A stretch of 64,000 nucleotides of DNA, taken from the NCBI RefSeq assembly GCF_030730945.1, contig NZ_JAVAMS010000003.1:1-64000 (forward strand). Reading direction: 5' to 3'. Numbering within the stretch: the first letter of the stretch is position 1; each line of letters begins with the position of its first letter. The DNA comes from Aurantiacibacter poecillastricola. GTDB taxonomy: Bacteria; Pseudomonadota; Alphaproteobacteria; Sphingomonadales; Sphingomonadaceae. The position numbers and the translations under genes are program-made. The notes under the pieces were generated by a model. That model saw only the letters and a program-made list of their open reading frames with translations, searched no databases and had not been told where the DNA came from. This document shows positions 15,592 to 25,442 of this stretch, piece after piece.

Positions 15592-17729
15592 GCCGCCTCC
15601 TTCCGTCGCCGGGCGATAAGGGAAACGGTTGCTTCGACAAGGTCATCCACACTGGCGCGGCTCTTGATAAGCAGGCGGTCGGCCATGCTGGTTTCCGCGG
15701 TGTCGTCGAAGGCCGTGAAAAGCACGAGGGGCAGCCTCGGCATGCTGTTCCGCAGTTCGATGGCAAATTCGCCGCCGTCCTCCTCGCCCAGTGCAAGGTC
15801 GATGATGGCGGCAGCAACCTCACCGTCGGCAAGGGCGGAACGCGCGTCGGGGATGGAGCCCACCGAGACCACCTTGGCCTTTCCGGCGAAGGCGCTGGCG
15901 ACCACGACCAGCGTATCGTCGTCGTCATCCAGATGCAGCACCAGGGGAAGGGACTTGTCGGCTTCGGTGCTGACATTGATGGCCTGTTCCCTCGCGAGCG
16001 GGATATCCACGTGGAAGACCGTTCCGCCCCCCTCTCGATCGGCATAGCCGATATCGCCATCGTGGTGTCGGGCGATTTCCCGGGAGATGGAGAGGCCCAG
16101 CCCTGTCCCGCCCTTTGCGCGGGAGTCCGAGGCATCGGCCATGGCGAACTTGCCGAAAATGCGGTCCCGGAATTCGGTCGGGATTCCGCTTCCACGATCG
16201 CGCACCTCGATCCGGGCGAAGCGGCGGTGCGTCGTCGCGACGACCTCCACCGTCTCGCCGGCGGGGGAGTGCTTGATCGCGTTCGATACGAGGTTCGTCA
16301 CGAGCTGTTCCAGCCGGTCGGGATCGCCCATGATGCATTGCGGCCAGGGGGGCAGCTCGACCGTCAGTTTCACGTCGTGCTTCTGCGCGAAAGCGGCCAT
16401 CGCATCCTCGGTCCGGCGAAGAAGCGGGGCGACCTGCATGCGGCGGATATCGAATTCCATCCTGCCGGACTCGATCTTCTCGATATCCAGGATATCGTTG
16501 ATGAGCCTGATCAGTCGCTCGCAATTGGCATGGGCGATCCCGATCAGGCGGCGGGTCTTTTCCTCAAGCGGACCGGCCGCTCCGCCCAGCACCAGGCCCA
16601 GCGAACCACCGATCGAAGTGAGCGGCGTACGCAATTCGTGGCTCACCGTCGAAACGAATTCGTTCTTCATCCGCTCGGCACGCTTGCGGTGCGAAATGTC
16701 GCGGATCGAGGCGACGTAATGCGGCTCACCTTCCGCCTCCAGCCTGCTTGCCACGCGGCTGATGGCAACCTCGGTTTCAAAGGACGCGCCATCGGAGCGG
16801 CGCCCGGTGAATTCCTGGCGGCGACCTGCGCCATTTTCTCCCGCCGTGCCCACGGTGGCGAGCCAGGCCTGCGATTCCGCCTGCGAGTATTCAGTATGCA
16901 TGAGGACGAGATTGTTGCGTCCGACAAGCTCTGCCTCGGTATAGCCGAACATGCGGCTTATACTGGGGTTCATGCGCAGGATATCTCCCCTAGCGTCCAG
17001 CCACAGCATGCCATCCACCGCGCTGTCGAACATGGCCTTCTGCCGCTTTGCCAGGCGGTTGACCTGCTCCAGCGCCTCCCGGCGCTGCCGGGTGGAGGTG
17101 AAGATCAGCAGGGAGGCAATCGCGAGGCTGACAGCGATCCCCACGAGAAGGAGGCTGACGGACCGTTCGACGTCGCGGCGTGAAGCGGCTCCGGAAACGG
17201 TCAGGCTGGAAAGCGCCGCGGCCTCTTGCGCATCGATCTCCGCGATCAGGGAGCGGATTGCATCCATCGTCCTGCGGCCCCGCCCGCTGGCGATGAGCTG
17301 CCTTGCGTCATCGCCCCGGCCGGCGCGAACATCGTCGACGTTTTGCGCAGCGATTGCCAGTTTTTCATCCGACAAGGCCAGCAACCGGTCGAGCTGCGAG
17401 AGCCGTTCAGAATCCGCTCCTTCTCGCAGTCGGGCAAATTGTGCATCCCGGCGCGGGATTGCGTCGGCATAGGGTCCAAGGAAACTCGCATCGCCTGTCA
17501 GGGTATAGCCGCGCACCGCGGTCTCCACATCGAGGTGCAGGGCGAGCAACTGGGCCAGCTGGTTGCGCGTCTCCACCGTGCGTTCGGCGGTGACGCGGTA
17601 CTGGCCGACCTCGTCGAACTCATCGACAAGAAGGAAGTGCACTCCCAACAGCGAGAGCGGCACGAGGAAGAACGCGAGGACGAGAAGCCCGTGGCGAAGG
17701 ATCGGAGTAACCGGGCGGGAAGGGAGCAT
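15588..17729 (-). CDS. Hybrid sensor histidine kinase, CHASE3-PAS-HisKA-HATPase-REC
   Basis: A 713-residue membrane kinase. A membrane helix at 11-33 and another at about 190-212 flank a helical periplasmic domain whose segment ETAVRGYTLTGDASFL is typical of CHASE3. A cytoplasmic PAS domain follows (about 230-345), then HisKA with phospho-His364 in VSHELRTPL, then HATPase (N-box NLVSNAIKHSP, G1 DRGSGIP, G2 GGTGLGLS). The C-terminal receiver (about 600-713) keeps its Asp (about 644, IIDLALGEEDG), Thr (FTAF) and Lys (LIKSR). It is first in the operon with the receiver and Hpt, and probably senses an envelope cue controlling the opposing polysaccharide genes. The ligand is unknown. Confidence 0.92.
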   Translation of the reverse strand: MLPSRPVTPILRHGLLVLAFFLVPLSLLGVHFLLVDEFDEVGQYRVTAERTVETRNQLAQLLALHLDVETAVRGYTLTGDASFLGPYADAIPRRDAQFARLREGADSERLSQLDRLLALSDEKLAIAAQNVDDVRAGRGDDARQLIASGRGRRTMDAIRSLIAEIDAQEAAALSSLTVSGAASRRDVERSVSLLLVGIAVSLAIASLLIFTSTRQRREALEQVNRLAKRQKAMFDSAVDGMLWLDARGDILRMNPSISRMFGYTEAELVGRNNLVLMHTEYSQAESQAWLATVGTAGENGAGRRQEFTGRRSDGASFETEVAISRVASRLEAEGEPHYVASIRDISHRKRAERMKNEFVSTVSHELRTPLTSIGGSLGLVLGGAAGPLEEKTRRLIGIAHANCERLIRLINDILDIEKIESGRMEFDIRRMQVAPLLRRTEDAMAAFAQKHDVKLTVELPPWPQCIMGDPDRLEQLVTNLVSNAIKHSPAGETVEVVATTHRRFARIEVRDRGSGIPTEFRDRIFGKFAMADASDSRAKGGTGLGLSISREIARHHDGDIGYADREGGGTVFHVDIPLAREQAINVSTEADKSLPLVLHLDDDDDTLVVVASAFAGKAKVVSVGSIPDARSALADGEVAAAIIDLALGEEDGGEFAIELRNSMPRLPLVLFTAFDDTAETSMADRLLIKSRASVDDLVEATVSLIARRRKEAA

Positions 17730-17845
17730 AGGTCGGCACTTCTATCATAAACCCCGCGAATTAATCGAGATTCATTGACCAATGCTTGATGGGCTGCCGC
17801 CGTGCGCGCGTATTGTCAGCCTTGGGTCAAAGCGCCGGAAGGATT

Positions 17846-19915
17846 TCAAAGCGCCGCGGTAAGCTGCAGGTATGCGGTGCGGGCCTGCGAGTAGGTCAGG
17901 CCCCCGCTGGGGCTGACGTTCCAGCCGTAATCATCGAGCACGTTTTCCAGCCTCCCGCGCAGGACCATGGCGATACCGGCCGTTTCGAACCGGTATCGAA
18001 AGCCCAGGTCCATCGTGGTTTCCGGCGTCAGGAACAGGCTGTTTGCCGAATTGACGGCTCTCCTGCCACGATGTTCGAGCGCGAGATCGAGCGAGAGCGG
18101 GGACGCGCCGTGGTCTGGTCGCCAGTCGATATTGGCTATGGCCCGCGCATCCGCCTGGCCGATCGGTGAAGACCCAATAAGTCCCGCGTCGACGGTCTCG
18201 CCGCTAACCTCGGGATCCGAAAGCACCGCACCGCCGAGCAGGGTGAGGCCTGCAACGGGATTGGCGACCAGGGAAAATTCCAGTCCCTGGTTGCGGACCG
18301 TTCCAAGCAGCCGGTAGCGCAACCGGTCGTCGAGGTTGTAGTAAGGTTTGGTAATGCGGAACGCGCCTGCAAGCAGCGTCCAGCCTGCAACCGGCTCGAC
18401 GCGAAGGACAAACTCTTCCTGCCGCGTGCGTATGGCCGCAGGCGCCTCTGCCCGGTTGATGGCCCGGTCGGGTGCGACGTCTGCCTCTTCCAGTCCGCGT
18501 GTCAGCGATGCGTAGATTGTGACCCCGCTGGCGGGCGTAAGCGAGAGCGCGGCGTTCCATGCGACAGGGGATGTGCGCACCGAAATGTCGGTTGCCGCGG
18601 GATCGGCGAAATCGATGTCCTTGCGATATTTCACTTGGGAGGCGCCGACATCGACCTGAAACCAGTCGGCAAGATTCCCTGCATAGGCCAGACCATAGGA
18701 CATCTGGCTGATATTGTCGGTGTTCTTCTGTCCCAAAGTGTATTCCGGGTGTCCCCGCACATCGGGTTCGAGGATCGTGCTGGGACCAAGGTCGATCCTG
18801 CGAGACCCTCCGAACAGGGCCTCCCGCTCGCGTCCGCGAATGCTCGCCGATACCTGGTGGCGCTGGCCTGCCAGGGTGAAATCGCGCAGCAGTCGCACCT
18901 CGCCGGACAAGGACTGATCGACGATATTGCCATCGGCTATGATGACGCGGTTCGTCACGTCGCCGCCCGGCAGTACGCCGAGCAGCAAGTCCGCAAAGCG
19001 CTGCTGTTCGTCCTTGCGACTGTAGAACAAGGCCCCTTCCAGGCGGAAATTGCGCAGCGGAACACGACCGATCGCGCCGAGCAGCAATCCGTCGCTCCTC
19101 CCGTCCGCCCAGGGCTGCGTCAGGTCACGCTTGCGCTCGATCTCGGGCGGCAGGAAGTCCCCGGCGGTGAAGATGGTGGGATTGGGCTCGTCATCGCGGG
19201 TGAGATTGCGGCTGGCCAGAAGGGTTATCTCGCTCTCGCTGGAGGGTTGCCCGCTCACGATCAGCGAAAGGTTGGCGAGGTCCGCTTCGCCTCCGTCCTG
19301 CCGTTGCCTGTTGCGATAGGCACCGCCTGCGTAAAAGCCGAAAGGGCCTAGCACATTCGGAACACGCAAGTCGAAGTTGATGCCCTCGTGCCCCTCTGGC
19401 CTAGCGCCGATGTCGAAGGTGAAAGAGGTCTCGTCTCGCGGCTTGCGCAGTGCGTAATCCACCAATCCGGTCGGCGCGGGAAAGGCGTAACCGAGCGTGC
19501 TCAAACCGACCCGGATGGTCGTGCTTTCGGTCAGGCGCGGGGAGACCCTGTCGACCTGGTCGTAATAGAGCGATTCCACCCGCACGTTCCCGGCATCGAC
19601 CGGATTGAAACCGCGCACGCCGTTGGAATCGTACAGGCCGGTTCGCTCCGTTCCGACCTGCCTGCCGAATGCATCGGAGCTTTCGAGCACGGCATTGTCG
19701 GCAAGGGTATCGATCTCGCCTGTATCGGTCTCGCTTGCAGGAAGGCTCGGCAGGACGGTCTCTTGCACCTGCCGGGCCTCGGCTCCTTGGCTGACAAGGC
19801 AGACCATGGCGAGACCGGGAACGAGGGCCCTACCGCAAACTTGCCTCAGCAAGGAACCACGCTGGAGCCCGCGTCCGTCTGCATTGAAATTGGCGATCGG
19901 CACAATGCGCTCCAT
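17846..19915 (-). CDS. TonB-dependent outer-membrane receptor
   Basis: A 689-residue protein with a long N-terminus containing a hydrophobic export segment (about 28-48), a plug-like region (about 75-160 with GLYDSNGVRGFNP and a short NVRVESLYYDQVDRV stretch) and a long strand-rich barrel (FYAGGAYRNRQRQ, FQVDVGASQVKYRKDIDF, YRFETAGIAMVLRGRLENVLDDYG). The late LENVLDDYGWNVSPSG resembles the conserved (L)-x-N-L/V-x-D-x-x-Y segment near the end of many receptors. No clear TonB box is visible and the substrate is unknown. There is no strong ribosome site at 19915, so the true start may be internal. A 12-bp hairpin separates it from the M20 peptidase. Confidence 0.82.
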   Translation of the reverse strand: MERIVPIANFNADGRGLQRGSLLRQVCGRALVPGLAMVCLVSQGAEARQVQETVLPSLPASETDTGEIDTLADNAVLESSDAFGRQVGTERTGLYDSNGVRGFNPVDAGNVRVESLYYDQVDRVSPRLTESTTIRVGLSTLGYAFPAPTGLVDYALRKPRDETSFTFDIGARPEGHEGINFDLRVPNVLGPFGFYAGGAYRNRQRQDGGEADLANLSLIVSGQPSSESEITLLASRNLTRDDEPNPTIFTAGDFLPPEIERKRDLTQPWADGRSDGLLLGAIGRVPLRNFRLEGALFYSRKDEQQRFADLLLGVLPGGDVTNRVIIADGNIVDQSLSGEVRLLRDFTLAGQRHQVSASIRGREREALFGGSRRIDLGPSTILEPDVRGHPEYTLGQKNTDNISQMSYGLAYAGNLADWFQVDVGASQVKYRKDIDFADPAATDISVRTSPVAWNAALSLTPASGVTIYASLTRGLEEADVAPDRAINRAEAPAAIRTRQEEFVLRVEPVAGWTLLAGAFRITKPYYNLDDRLRYRLLGTVRNQGLEFSLVANPVAGLTLLGGAVLSDPEVSGETVDAGLIGSSPIGQADARAIANIDWRPDHGASPLSLDLALEHRGRRAVNSANSLFLTPETTMDLGFRYRFETAGIAMVLRGRLENVLDDYGWNVSPSGGLTYSQARTAYLQLTAAL

Positions 19916-19981
19916 CGACCGGTGACAATCGCCAGCGGCTATCGTCTTCAGGAAACATGCTGAAATTCAGGGTAGCAAGTG

Positions 19982-20019
19982 CGACCACGGGACACGCTTT
20001 CCATCGCGTCCCGTGGTCG
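19982..20019. repeat. 12-bp perfect inverted repeat, likely 3' hairpin of the M20 peptidase gene
   Basis: CGACCACGGGAC (19982-19993) and GTCCCGTGGTCG (20008-20019) pair perfectly across a 14-base loop. It begins 18 bases past the peptidase stop codon (minus strand) and lies between it and the next minus-strand gene. No T-run follows, so termination would not be of the textbook intrinsic type. Confidence 0.5.
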
Positions 20020-20037
20020 GCGGAGGCTGTGCGACCA

Positions 20038-21621
20038 TCAGCCTCCTGCAGGAGGATATTCCACCCCGAGCTGGTCGAGATACGTGTCGTACTGCTCCGG
20101 ATCGTAATAGTATTGCTCCAGCGTCGGACGAAGGCGCTGCATGATCTGCTCGTTGAGGTGGATGCCCGGCATGTCCTCGTCGGTGAGCACCGGATCGTAG
20201 CTGGCTTCGGCGAACTGCACGTCCTGCTGGTAGGCCTTCGCTTCGGCGAGAAGTTCGGGATCCATCAGCAGGTCAAGGGTTGTCAGCGCCACCGCCTTGG
20301 CGCCGGCAACGGCGCCCTTGTGGGCAATGGGCGTGGCCATGGCGATCGCCGCGGTCTGGTGATGGCCGATCATGTTGGGGATGTTCGACGGGAACCTGAT
20401 GGTGATCGTGGGCAGGGTCCACATGATGTCCCCGATGTCGTCGGACCCGCCGCCGATGGAGAACTCGGAAGGTTCATCGAGTTCGCCGATCTCGCTTCTC
20501 AAGGGTTCGATTTCGCGGTCGTTGGCCTCTTGCGCCATGCGCGCGAAGGCCTGGTCCGCCTCCGACCATTCCGGCATGCCGATGCGCTGGATATTGGCGT
20601 AGGCGGCCTCCGCCATCGGCCGGTTAGCGTGTTGCGGGGCGGCATAGCCCAGCAACCGGCGGCTCACGGTCGTGTCGGTCGCCATGGCCGCGGCTTCGGA
20701 AATGGTGTTGCCGATCTCGTAGAGGTTGCGGATGGAATCGAATTCACGCTCGCGGAAATAGTACCAGACGGAGGCGACATCGGGCACGATGTTCGGCTGC
20801 CCGCCACCATTGGTGATGACATAGTGCGAGCGCTGCGTCGGGTAGAGATGCTCGCGCCGCATGTTCCAGGCGACGTTCATCACTTCCACCGCGTCCAGCG
20901 CGCTGCGCCCGTTCCAGGGCCCGCCCGCGCCGTGGGCGGAGCTGCCGCGAAAGGTGTATTCGACCGATACCATCCCGTTGCCGCCGCCAGCGCCCCAGCC
21001 GGTGCTGAAGCTGTTGGACACATGCGTGAAGATGCAGGCGTCGAACCCCTCGAACATTCCCTCCCGCACGAAGAAGGCCTTGGTGGCGAGCAGTTCCTCC
21101 GCGATGCCGGGCCAGATCATCAGCGTGCCGGAAATGTTCTCGCGCTCCATGATCTCCTTCACCGCCAGCGCCGCGGCAACGACCGTCGCCATGCCGGAGT
21201 TGTGCCCCTCGCCATGACCGGGGGCAGCTTCCACCAGCGGCACCAGCTCGGGGCTGCCCGGTTTCTGGCTCAGGCCGAGCAGGCCATCCACATCGCTGCC
21301 GAGGGCGATCTTCGGCCCGCCCGTTCCATGCGTCCAGGTCGCCGTCCACGCGCTGGGAATGCCCGCGGAACCCAGTTCGATGGCGAAGCCGTTCTCCTCC
21401 AGGATGCCGGTGACATATTCCTGCGTCTCGAATTCCTGAAAGCCGGGTTCGGCGAAGGAGAAGATCGAGTCGACCATCTCCTGCACCAGCTCGGCCCGTT
21501 CATCCACGCCGGCGAGGGCTTCGGTTTTCAGAGCTTCCGGCGCCTGTGCCAGGGCAGGGCTGGGTGCCAGCATCGCCAGTGCCGCTGCCGCGCCAAGCAT
21601 GTGTGACCTGAATGATGTCAT
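20038..21621 (-). CDS. Exported M20 family amidohydrolase, AbgB-like
   Basis: A 527-residue metallopeptidase/amidohydrolase. The ATG at 21621 follows GGAAGGAA and gives a clear signal peptide (1-25, SPALAQA). The metal site is visible as GSDVDGLLG, the His/Glu-rich GHGEGHNSGMA segment, PGIAEELLATK and a later MIGHHQTAAIA. The dimerisation lid is indicated by FRGSSAHGAGGPWNGRSALDAVE, close to AbgB (p-aminobenzoyl-glutamate hydrolase) and related M20D enzymes. Export suggests it cleaves an amide or dipeptide in the periplasm. It follows the interrupted TonB receptor by 44 bases on the same strand, so the pair may import and cleave one substrate. Confidence 0.88.
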   Translation of the reverse strand: MTSFRSHMLGAAAALAMLAPSPALAQAPEALKTEALAGVDERAELVQEMVDSIFSFAEPGFQEFETQEYVTGILEENGFAIELGSAGIPSAWTATWTHGTGGPKIALGSDVDGLLGLSQKPGSPELVPLVEAAPGHGEGHNSGMATVVAAALAVKEIMERENISGTLMIWPGIAEELLATKAFFVREGMFEGFDACIFTHVSNSFSTGWGAGGGNGMVSVEYTFRGSSAHGAGGPWNGRSALDAVEVMNVAWNMRREHLYPTQRSHYVITNGGGQPNIVPDVASVWYYFREREFDSIRNLYEIGNTISEAAAMATDTTVSRRLLGYAAPQHANRPMAEAAYANIQRIGMPEWSEADQAFARMAQEANDREIEPLRSEIGELDEPSEFSIGGGSDDIGDIMWTLPTITIRFPSNIPNMIGHHQTAAIAMATPIAHKGAVAGAKAVALTTLDLLMDPELLAEAKAYQQDVQFAEASYDPVLTDEDMPGIHLNEQIMQRLRPTLEQYYYDPEQYDTYLDQLGVEYPPAGG

Positions 21622-21665
21622 CTTGATAATTCCTTCCCAGGATTGCGTGTCAGGTGATGCGGGTT

Positions 21666-24568
21666 TCAGTATTTCACGGTAAGACCGAGGCGGAAGACAC
21701 GGCCAAGCGTATCGTAGAGCGAACGGGCCGTCTGCGGATATGCAGGCGTGTTGTTGCCCGAAGGGCCGTTGCCCACGAGCACGGGATCCCGGTCGAATAC
21801 GTTCTTCACCGCAAACAGGGCCTGCGCCTCCAGTCCGCCGACATCGAAATCGTAGGTGAAGTTGGCATCGATATACATGATCCCGTCGATGTCGTTTTCG
21901 TTGATCGTGCGGGCCACCGGATCGCTGGCCGGGCACCCCTTGGTGCACTCGATGAAGTCGTTGTCGTACACGCCATCGCCGAAGCCGCGGGCCACGAGCA
22001 CCGTGGAGAATCCGCTATCGAGAGTGTAGCCCGCCGATATCCGGTAGACCCAGCTGGGCAGGCCATCATCGTTCACGCCCGCATTGTCGTCGATCTCGAA
22101 GCCGTTATCGGTGACGTTCTCGATCGTGTAGGTGGCAAGGCCGCGGATGGAGAAATCGCCGGGACCGATCGGCGTGCGGTAGCTCGCCTCGAAATCGAAC
22201 CCCCGCGACATCTGGCTGGAGAAGTTGATCGGTTGCAGGTTGATGATGTCGATATTCGTTGTCGAACCCGCTACGTAGACGATGGCGTCGCAGAAATCCT
22301 GCTGGCCCTGCTCGAAACACAGGTCGATCGTTTGCTGGGCCGTAACGAAGGAGATCGCGCCCGAGATGTCGATGTCGAAGTAATCGACCGAAGCCGTGAA
22401 ACCCGGCAGGAACGTGGGCGTAAAGACCACGCCCACACCGATGGTATCCGCCTTCTCCGGATCAAGGTTCAGGTTGCCGGTCAGGTTCTGCACGAACTGG
22501 TCGGGTCGCACGCCGCCGCCGGGCAACGGGATGTTGACCGAGTTGGTGCGCGCGGTACCTGCATCGAACAGCTCGAGCAGGTTGGGCGCTCGAATGTCGC
22601 GCGAAAGCGTGCCACGAAGCCGGATGTCGTAGATCGGCTGCCACGACAGGCCGGTTTTCCAGGTCGTTACCGTGCCTGAAAGGCTGTAATCGGTAAGGCG
22701 GATCGCGCCGTTGAACTCCAGCCCGAAGCCTAGCGGAACGAGCGTTTCCACGTAGGCTTCCTTCACGTTCACTTCGCCGGTGGTGACGCGGTAATTGCCG
22801 TAGAGGAAGCGCTCGAAATTGATCGGATCGACATATCCGTCCACCGAGTCCTCCCGGTATTCGGCGCCGAAGGCCAGCGATACGGGGCCGTCCCAGGTGC
22901 TGAAGACTTCATCCACCGAGAAGTTCAGAGCCCAGACGTCCTGCTTGATCGTCTGCTGGCGCGAGGGAAAGACCTCGAACAGGAAGTCCAGCGCCTCCTG
23001 CGTCACCCCGCCAACGCCGATGCGGTTGAGCGGTACGCAGCCCGGCAGGTCGTTTGTGGGATCGTTGTCGATGTTGACGCGGCAGACGATATTGCCGCTG
23101 CCATCGAACACGGCATCGGCCATCGCGTCGATGCGGCTGTTCTGCCAGGTGTTGATGAGCATCTCGTCGGTAGTGGTGACGCCGTGCTGGAAGTAGCCAT
23201 CCCAGCTGAAGCCCATTCCGGCGAGATCGAAATCGCCGCCCGCGCCCACGACATAGCGTTCGACTTCGCGCGTGTTGCTGCCGCCTGCAGCCGGTATACC
23301 CGCGTTCGAGGTGCCGATGGTGATCGACGTGATCGGATCGGCCGCCGTGGCGTTGTAGGCGGCGACCATGTCCACGAAGTCGGTTGGCAGGAACGCGTTG
23401 TCGAGCTCGATCCTGACCCCTGTCGACGGGGTCTGCTGATAGAAGCTTTCGCCTTCGAAGCGGTTGTAGGAGGCCTGCGCGAAGACCTCGATCGCGGGAC
23501 TGAATTCATAACTTGCGCGGCCGAATATGCCGATGCGTTCCTCGTCATTGGCGAGCGAGTTCGATCCGCGATGGCCCTGGCTTGCATATTCATAGTCGCC
23601 GCCGATCATCCACTGGCCGGAAACCGCGCCGAAATTCAGCGTACCCAGCGAGGCGAGGCCGGTATCGAGGTCGGTGGTACCGAAATAGGTTCCGCGGAAC
23701 GGTCCGCTGGTGATGAGGCCGCCGGGCGTGAAGTTCGACGATCCGATCCCCGACTGGACGAGGCGGGAGGGCAGGCCATTGGTCGGGGTATAATACGGGT
23801 TCTCGATCTGGAAAAAGCCGGACTCGTTCCAGTCCCGGTCGATCGTGGGCTCGCCGTCCTGCGTGAAATATTCGCCGCTGAGCACGACATGGCCGCGCCC
23901 TCCGGCAAATTCCGTACCGGCGGTCAGCTGGACAAGATGGTTGGGAACGTCGCTGTAGGTGGTGACGCCATACTCGTAATTCGCCTCGACCCCGACGAAA
24001 TCCTTGTCGAGGATGAAGTTCACGACCCCCGCGACCGCGTCGGAGCCGTAGACGGACGAGGCGCCCCGGTCACCACTTCGACCCGTTCGATCAGGGCCTG
24101 GGGAAAGGTGTTGATGTCGACCAGCCCGGAACTGGTCGAGCCGACCGAACGCTGGCCGTCCAGCAGGACGAGCGTGCGCGCTTGCCCCAGGCTGCGCAGG
24201 TTGAGCGCGCTGATACCGGATTGGCCGTTAGAGAGACTGCCCGAATTGCCGATCGCCGTCTGGCTGCCGTTGACGGAAGGAAGCGTGTTCACGAAATCAG
24301 CGATATTGGCAGGTGCCTCGATCTCGATTTCCGCTTCGGTAATCACGCTGAGCGGTGTGGGAGCGTCGCTGCCGTCACGAACCACGCGGGAGCCGGTAAC
24401 GACGATGCGGTCCTCGGCTTCGGCGAGTTCACCTGACGGATCCTGCTGTGCCAGCGTCAGTGAAGGACTGCATGCCAGTCCTGCGATGATTGCGACGCCC
24501 GAAAGCAGGCTGTTCTTATAAGGGAAGGACTGGAAAGCGCTGTTTTTCTGGTTCTGCCAAGATTGCAT
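21666..24568 (-). pseudogene. TonB-dependent receptor split by a one-base deletion
   Basis: Two adjacent frames make one receptor of about 965 residues. The upstream piece (24568 to 24020) has a signal peptide, EDRIVVTGSRVVRDG, and a plug ending RVEVVTGAPRPSTAP.., where the expected sequence is V-T-G-G-A-S-S-V-Y-G-S-D-A-V-A-G-V-V-N-F. The downstream piece (from 24023) resumes exactly there with NFILDKDF and runs through a full barrel to a C-terminal FRLGLTVKY. Adding one C to the run at 24064-24067 (plus strand) restores a single frame. The rest of the frame is clean, so this is either a recent mutation, a slippage switch or a sequencing error. Strand order and the M20 peptidase downstream suggest peptide or amide uptake. 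Confidence 0.9.
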
Positions 24569-24765
24569 GGATCAACCCCCTCACGAGTTAAGGTGTGTGT
24601 CGATCCTCTCCATGATTTCACCGGCCTTTTATCTTCGATGCCCTGGTCCCTGATCCGGGTCTTCGAAGCCAACCGCTTGCAAAAGGTATAGTCCAAAGTC
24701 CGTGGGCTGATGCGAGAAAGATTGCGTCATTTCGGGGGTGAAAATTTAGAATCCTGCGCCAATCA

Positions 24766-24782
24766 ATCGATCTTTGATCGAT
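24766..24782. promoter_or_regulatory. ATCGAT-type palindrome upstream of the TonB receptor gene
   Basis: ATCGATC-TTT-GATCGAT is a perfect 7-bp inverted repeat (8 bp counting the flanking A/T at 24765 and 24783). It lies about 200 bases upstream of the receptor's start, in a 246-base AT-richer gap that contains no gene. A second palindrome, CTATCGATAG (24815-24824), covers the stop codon of the Lrp gene. Possible operator sites for the adjacent Lrp/AsnC regulator; unproven. Confidence 0.35.
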
Positions 24783-24814
24783 TTGTAACGTTCATGGTCG
24801 ATTTACGTGATCTT

Positions 24815-25312
24815 CTATCGATAGGATCTGGGATCGAGCACCGCGGGGGCGACTCGGCGCCGCGCGACCTCGTGAAGGAGGAAGGAGCTGCGGATCTTCG
24901 AGACGTAGGGCAGCTTCGACAGTTCGGCGCGGTAAACGAGATCGTACTGCTCGAAGGAGCGCACGTTGATCAGCATCATGAAATCGTTCTCGCCCGAGAT
25001 GAAGCTGCAGAACGACATCGAAGGGCAGGACAGGACGGCCTCCTCGAACTCGATCAGCTTCTGCTCTTCCTGTGAACTCAGTTCGATCAGCACCATGGCG
25101 GTAATGGTGTAGCCGAGCTCCTTCTGGGCGATGATCGCCGAGTAGCCGGAGATGATTCCGCCATCCTCCATGATCTTGCGCCGCCGTGCGACGGCTGTGC
25201 TGGAGAGGTTGACCTGTTCGCCCAGCGTCACGTCGGACGCCCGGCCATTTTCGACAAGCGCCTGCAGGATTCGCAAATCGGTGCGATCGACCTTGGTCTT
25301 TTCGATATCCAA
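24815..25312 (-). CDS. Lrp/AsnC family transcriptional regulator
   Basis: A 165-residue regulator: an AsnC-type winged HTH (about 5-60, with DRTDLRILQALVENGRAS and LSSTAVARRRKIMEDGGII) and a RAM/Lrp ligand domain (about 70-150). The length and opening fit a TTG start at 25312, behind GCGGAGAA; ATG starts further upstream give an extension unlike the family. It is transcribed divergently from the zinc metalloprotease-gcv operon, and its own 3' end faces the TonB receptor's upstream region. A 26-bp imperfect palindrome (25362-25387) lies in the divergent gap. By context it probably senses an amino acid, glycine being the obvious guess, and controls the operon. Confidence 0.87.
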   Translation of the reverse strand: MDIEKTKVDRTDLRILQALVENGRASDVTLGEQVNLSSTAVARRRKIMEDGGIISGYSAIIAQKELGYTITAMVLIELSSQEEQKLIEFEEAVLSCPSMSFCSFISGENDFMMLINVRSFEQYDLVYRAELSKLPYVSKIRSSFLLHEVARRRVAPAVLDPRSYR

Positions 25313-25361
25313 GAATATTCTCCGCTTGATTGATGATAACCAACAAAGTTCAGGCGCAAAT

Positions 25362-25387
25362 GTTGCACATTTCATGGAATATGCAAC
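25362..25387. promoter_or_regulatory. 26-bp imperfect palindrome, candidate Lrp operator
   Basis: The two 13-base halves, GTTGCACATTTCA and TGGAATATGCAAC, match as reverse complements at 11 of 13 positions, with GTTGCA/TGCAAC perfect at the ends. The site sits between the divergent starts of the Lrp regulator (25312) and the metalloprotease (25443), where an autoregulating Lrp-type protein would be expected to bind. Its location is ideal; binding is inferred. Confidence 0.5.
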
Positions 25388-25442
25388 GCAATCGATGCTA
25401 ATCCTTCGTTTATCGATCGTTTGCCGATGTCGGGGGAACAGC

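Noticed and set aside
19957..21606. Plus-strand open frame of 549 residues opposite the M20 peptidase
   Set aside because: The peptidase has a signal peptide and complete metal-site motifs; the opposite frame is Gly/His/Arg-rich without motifs.
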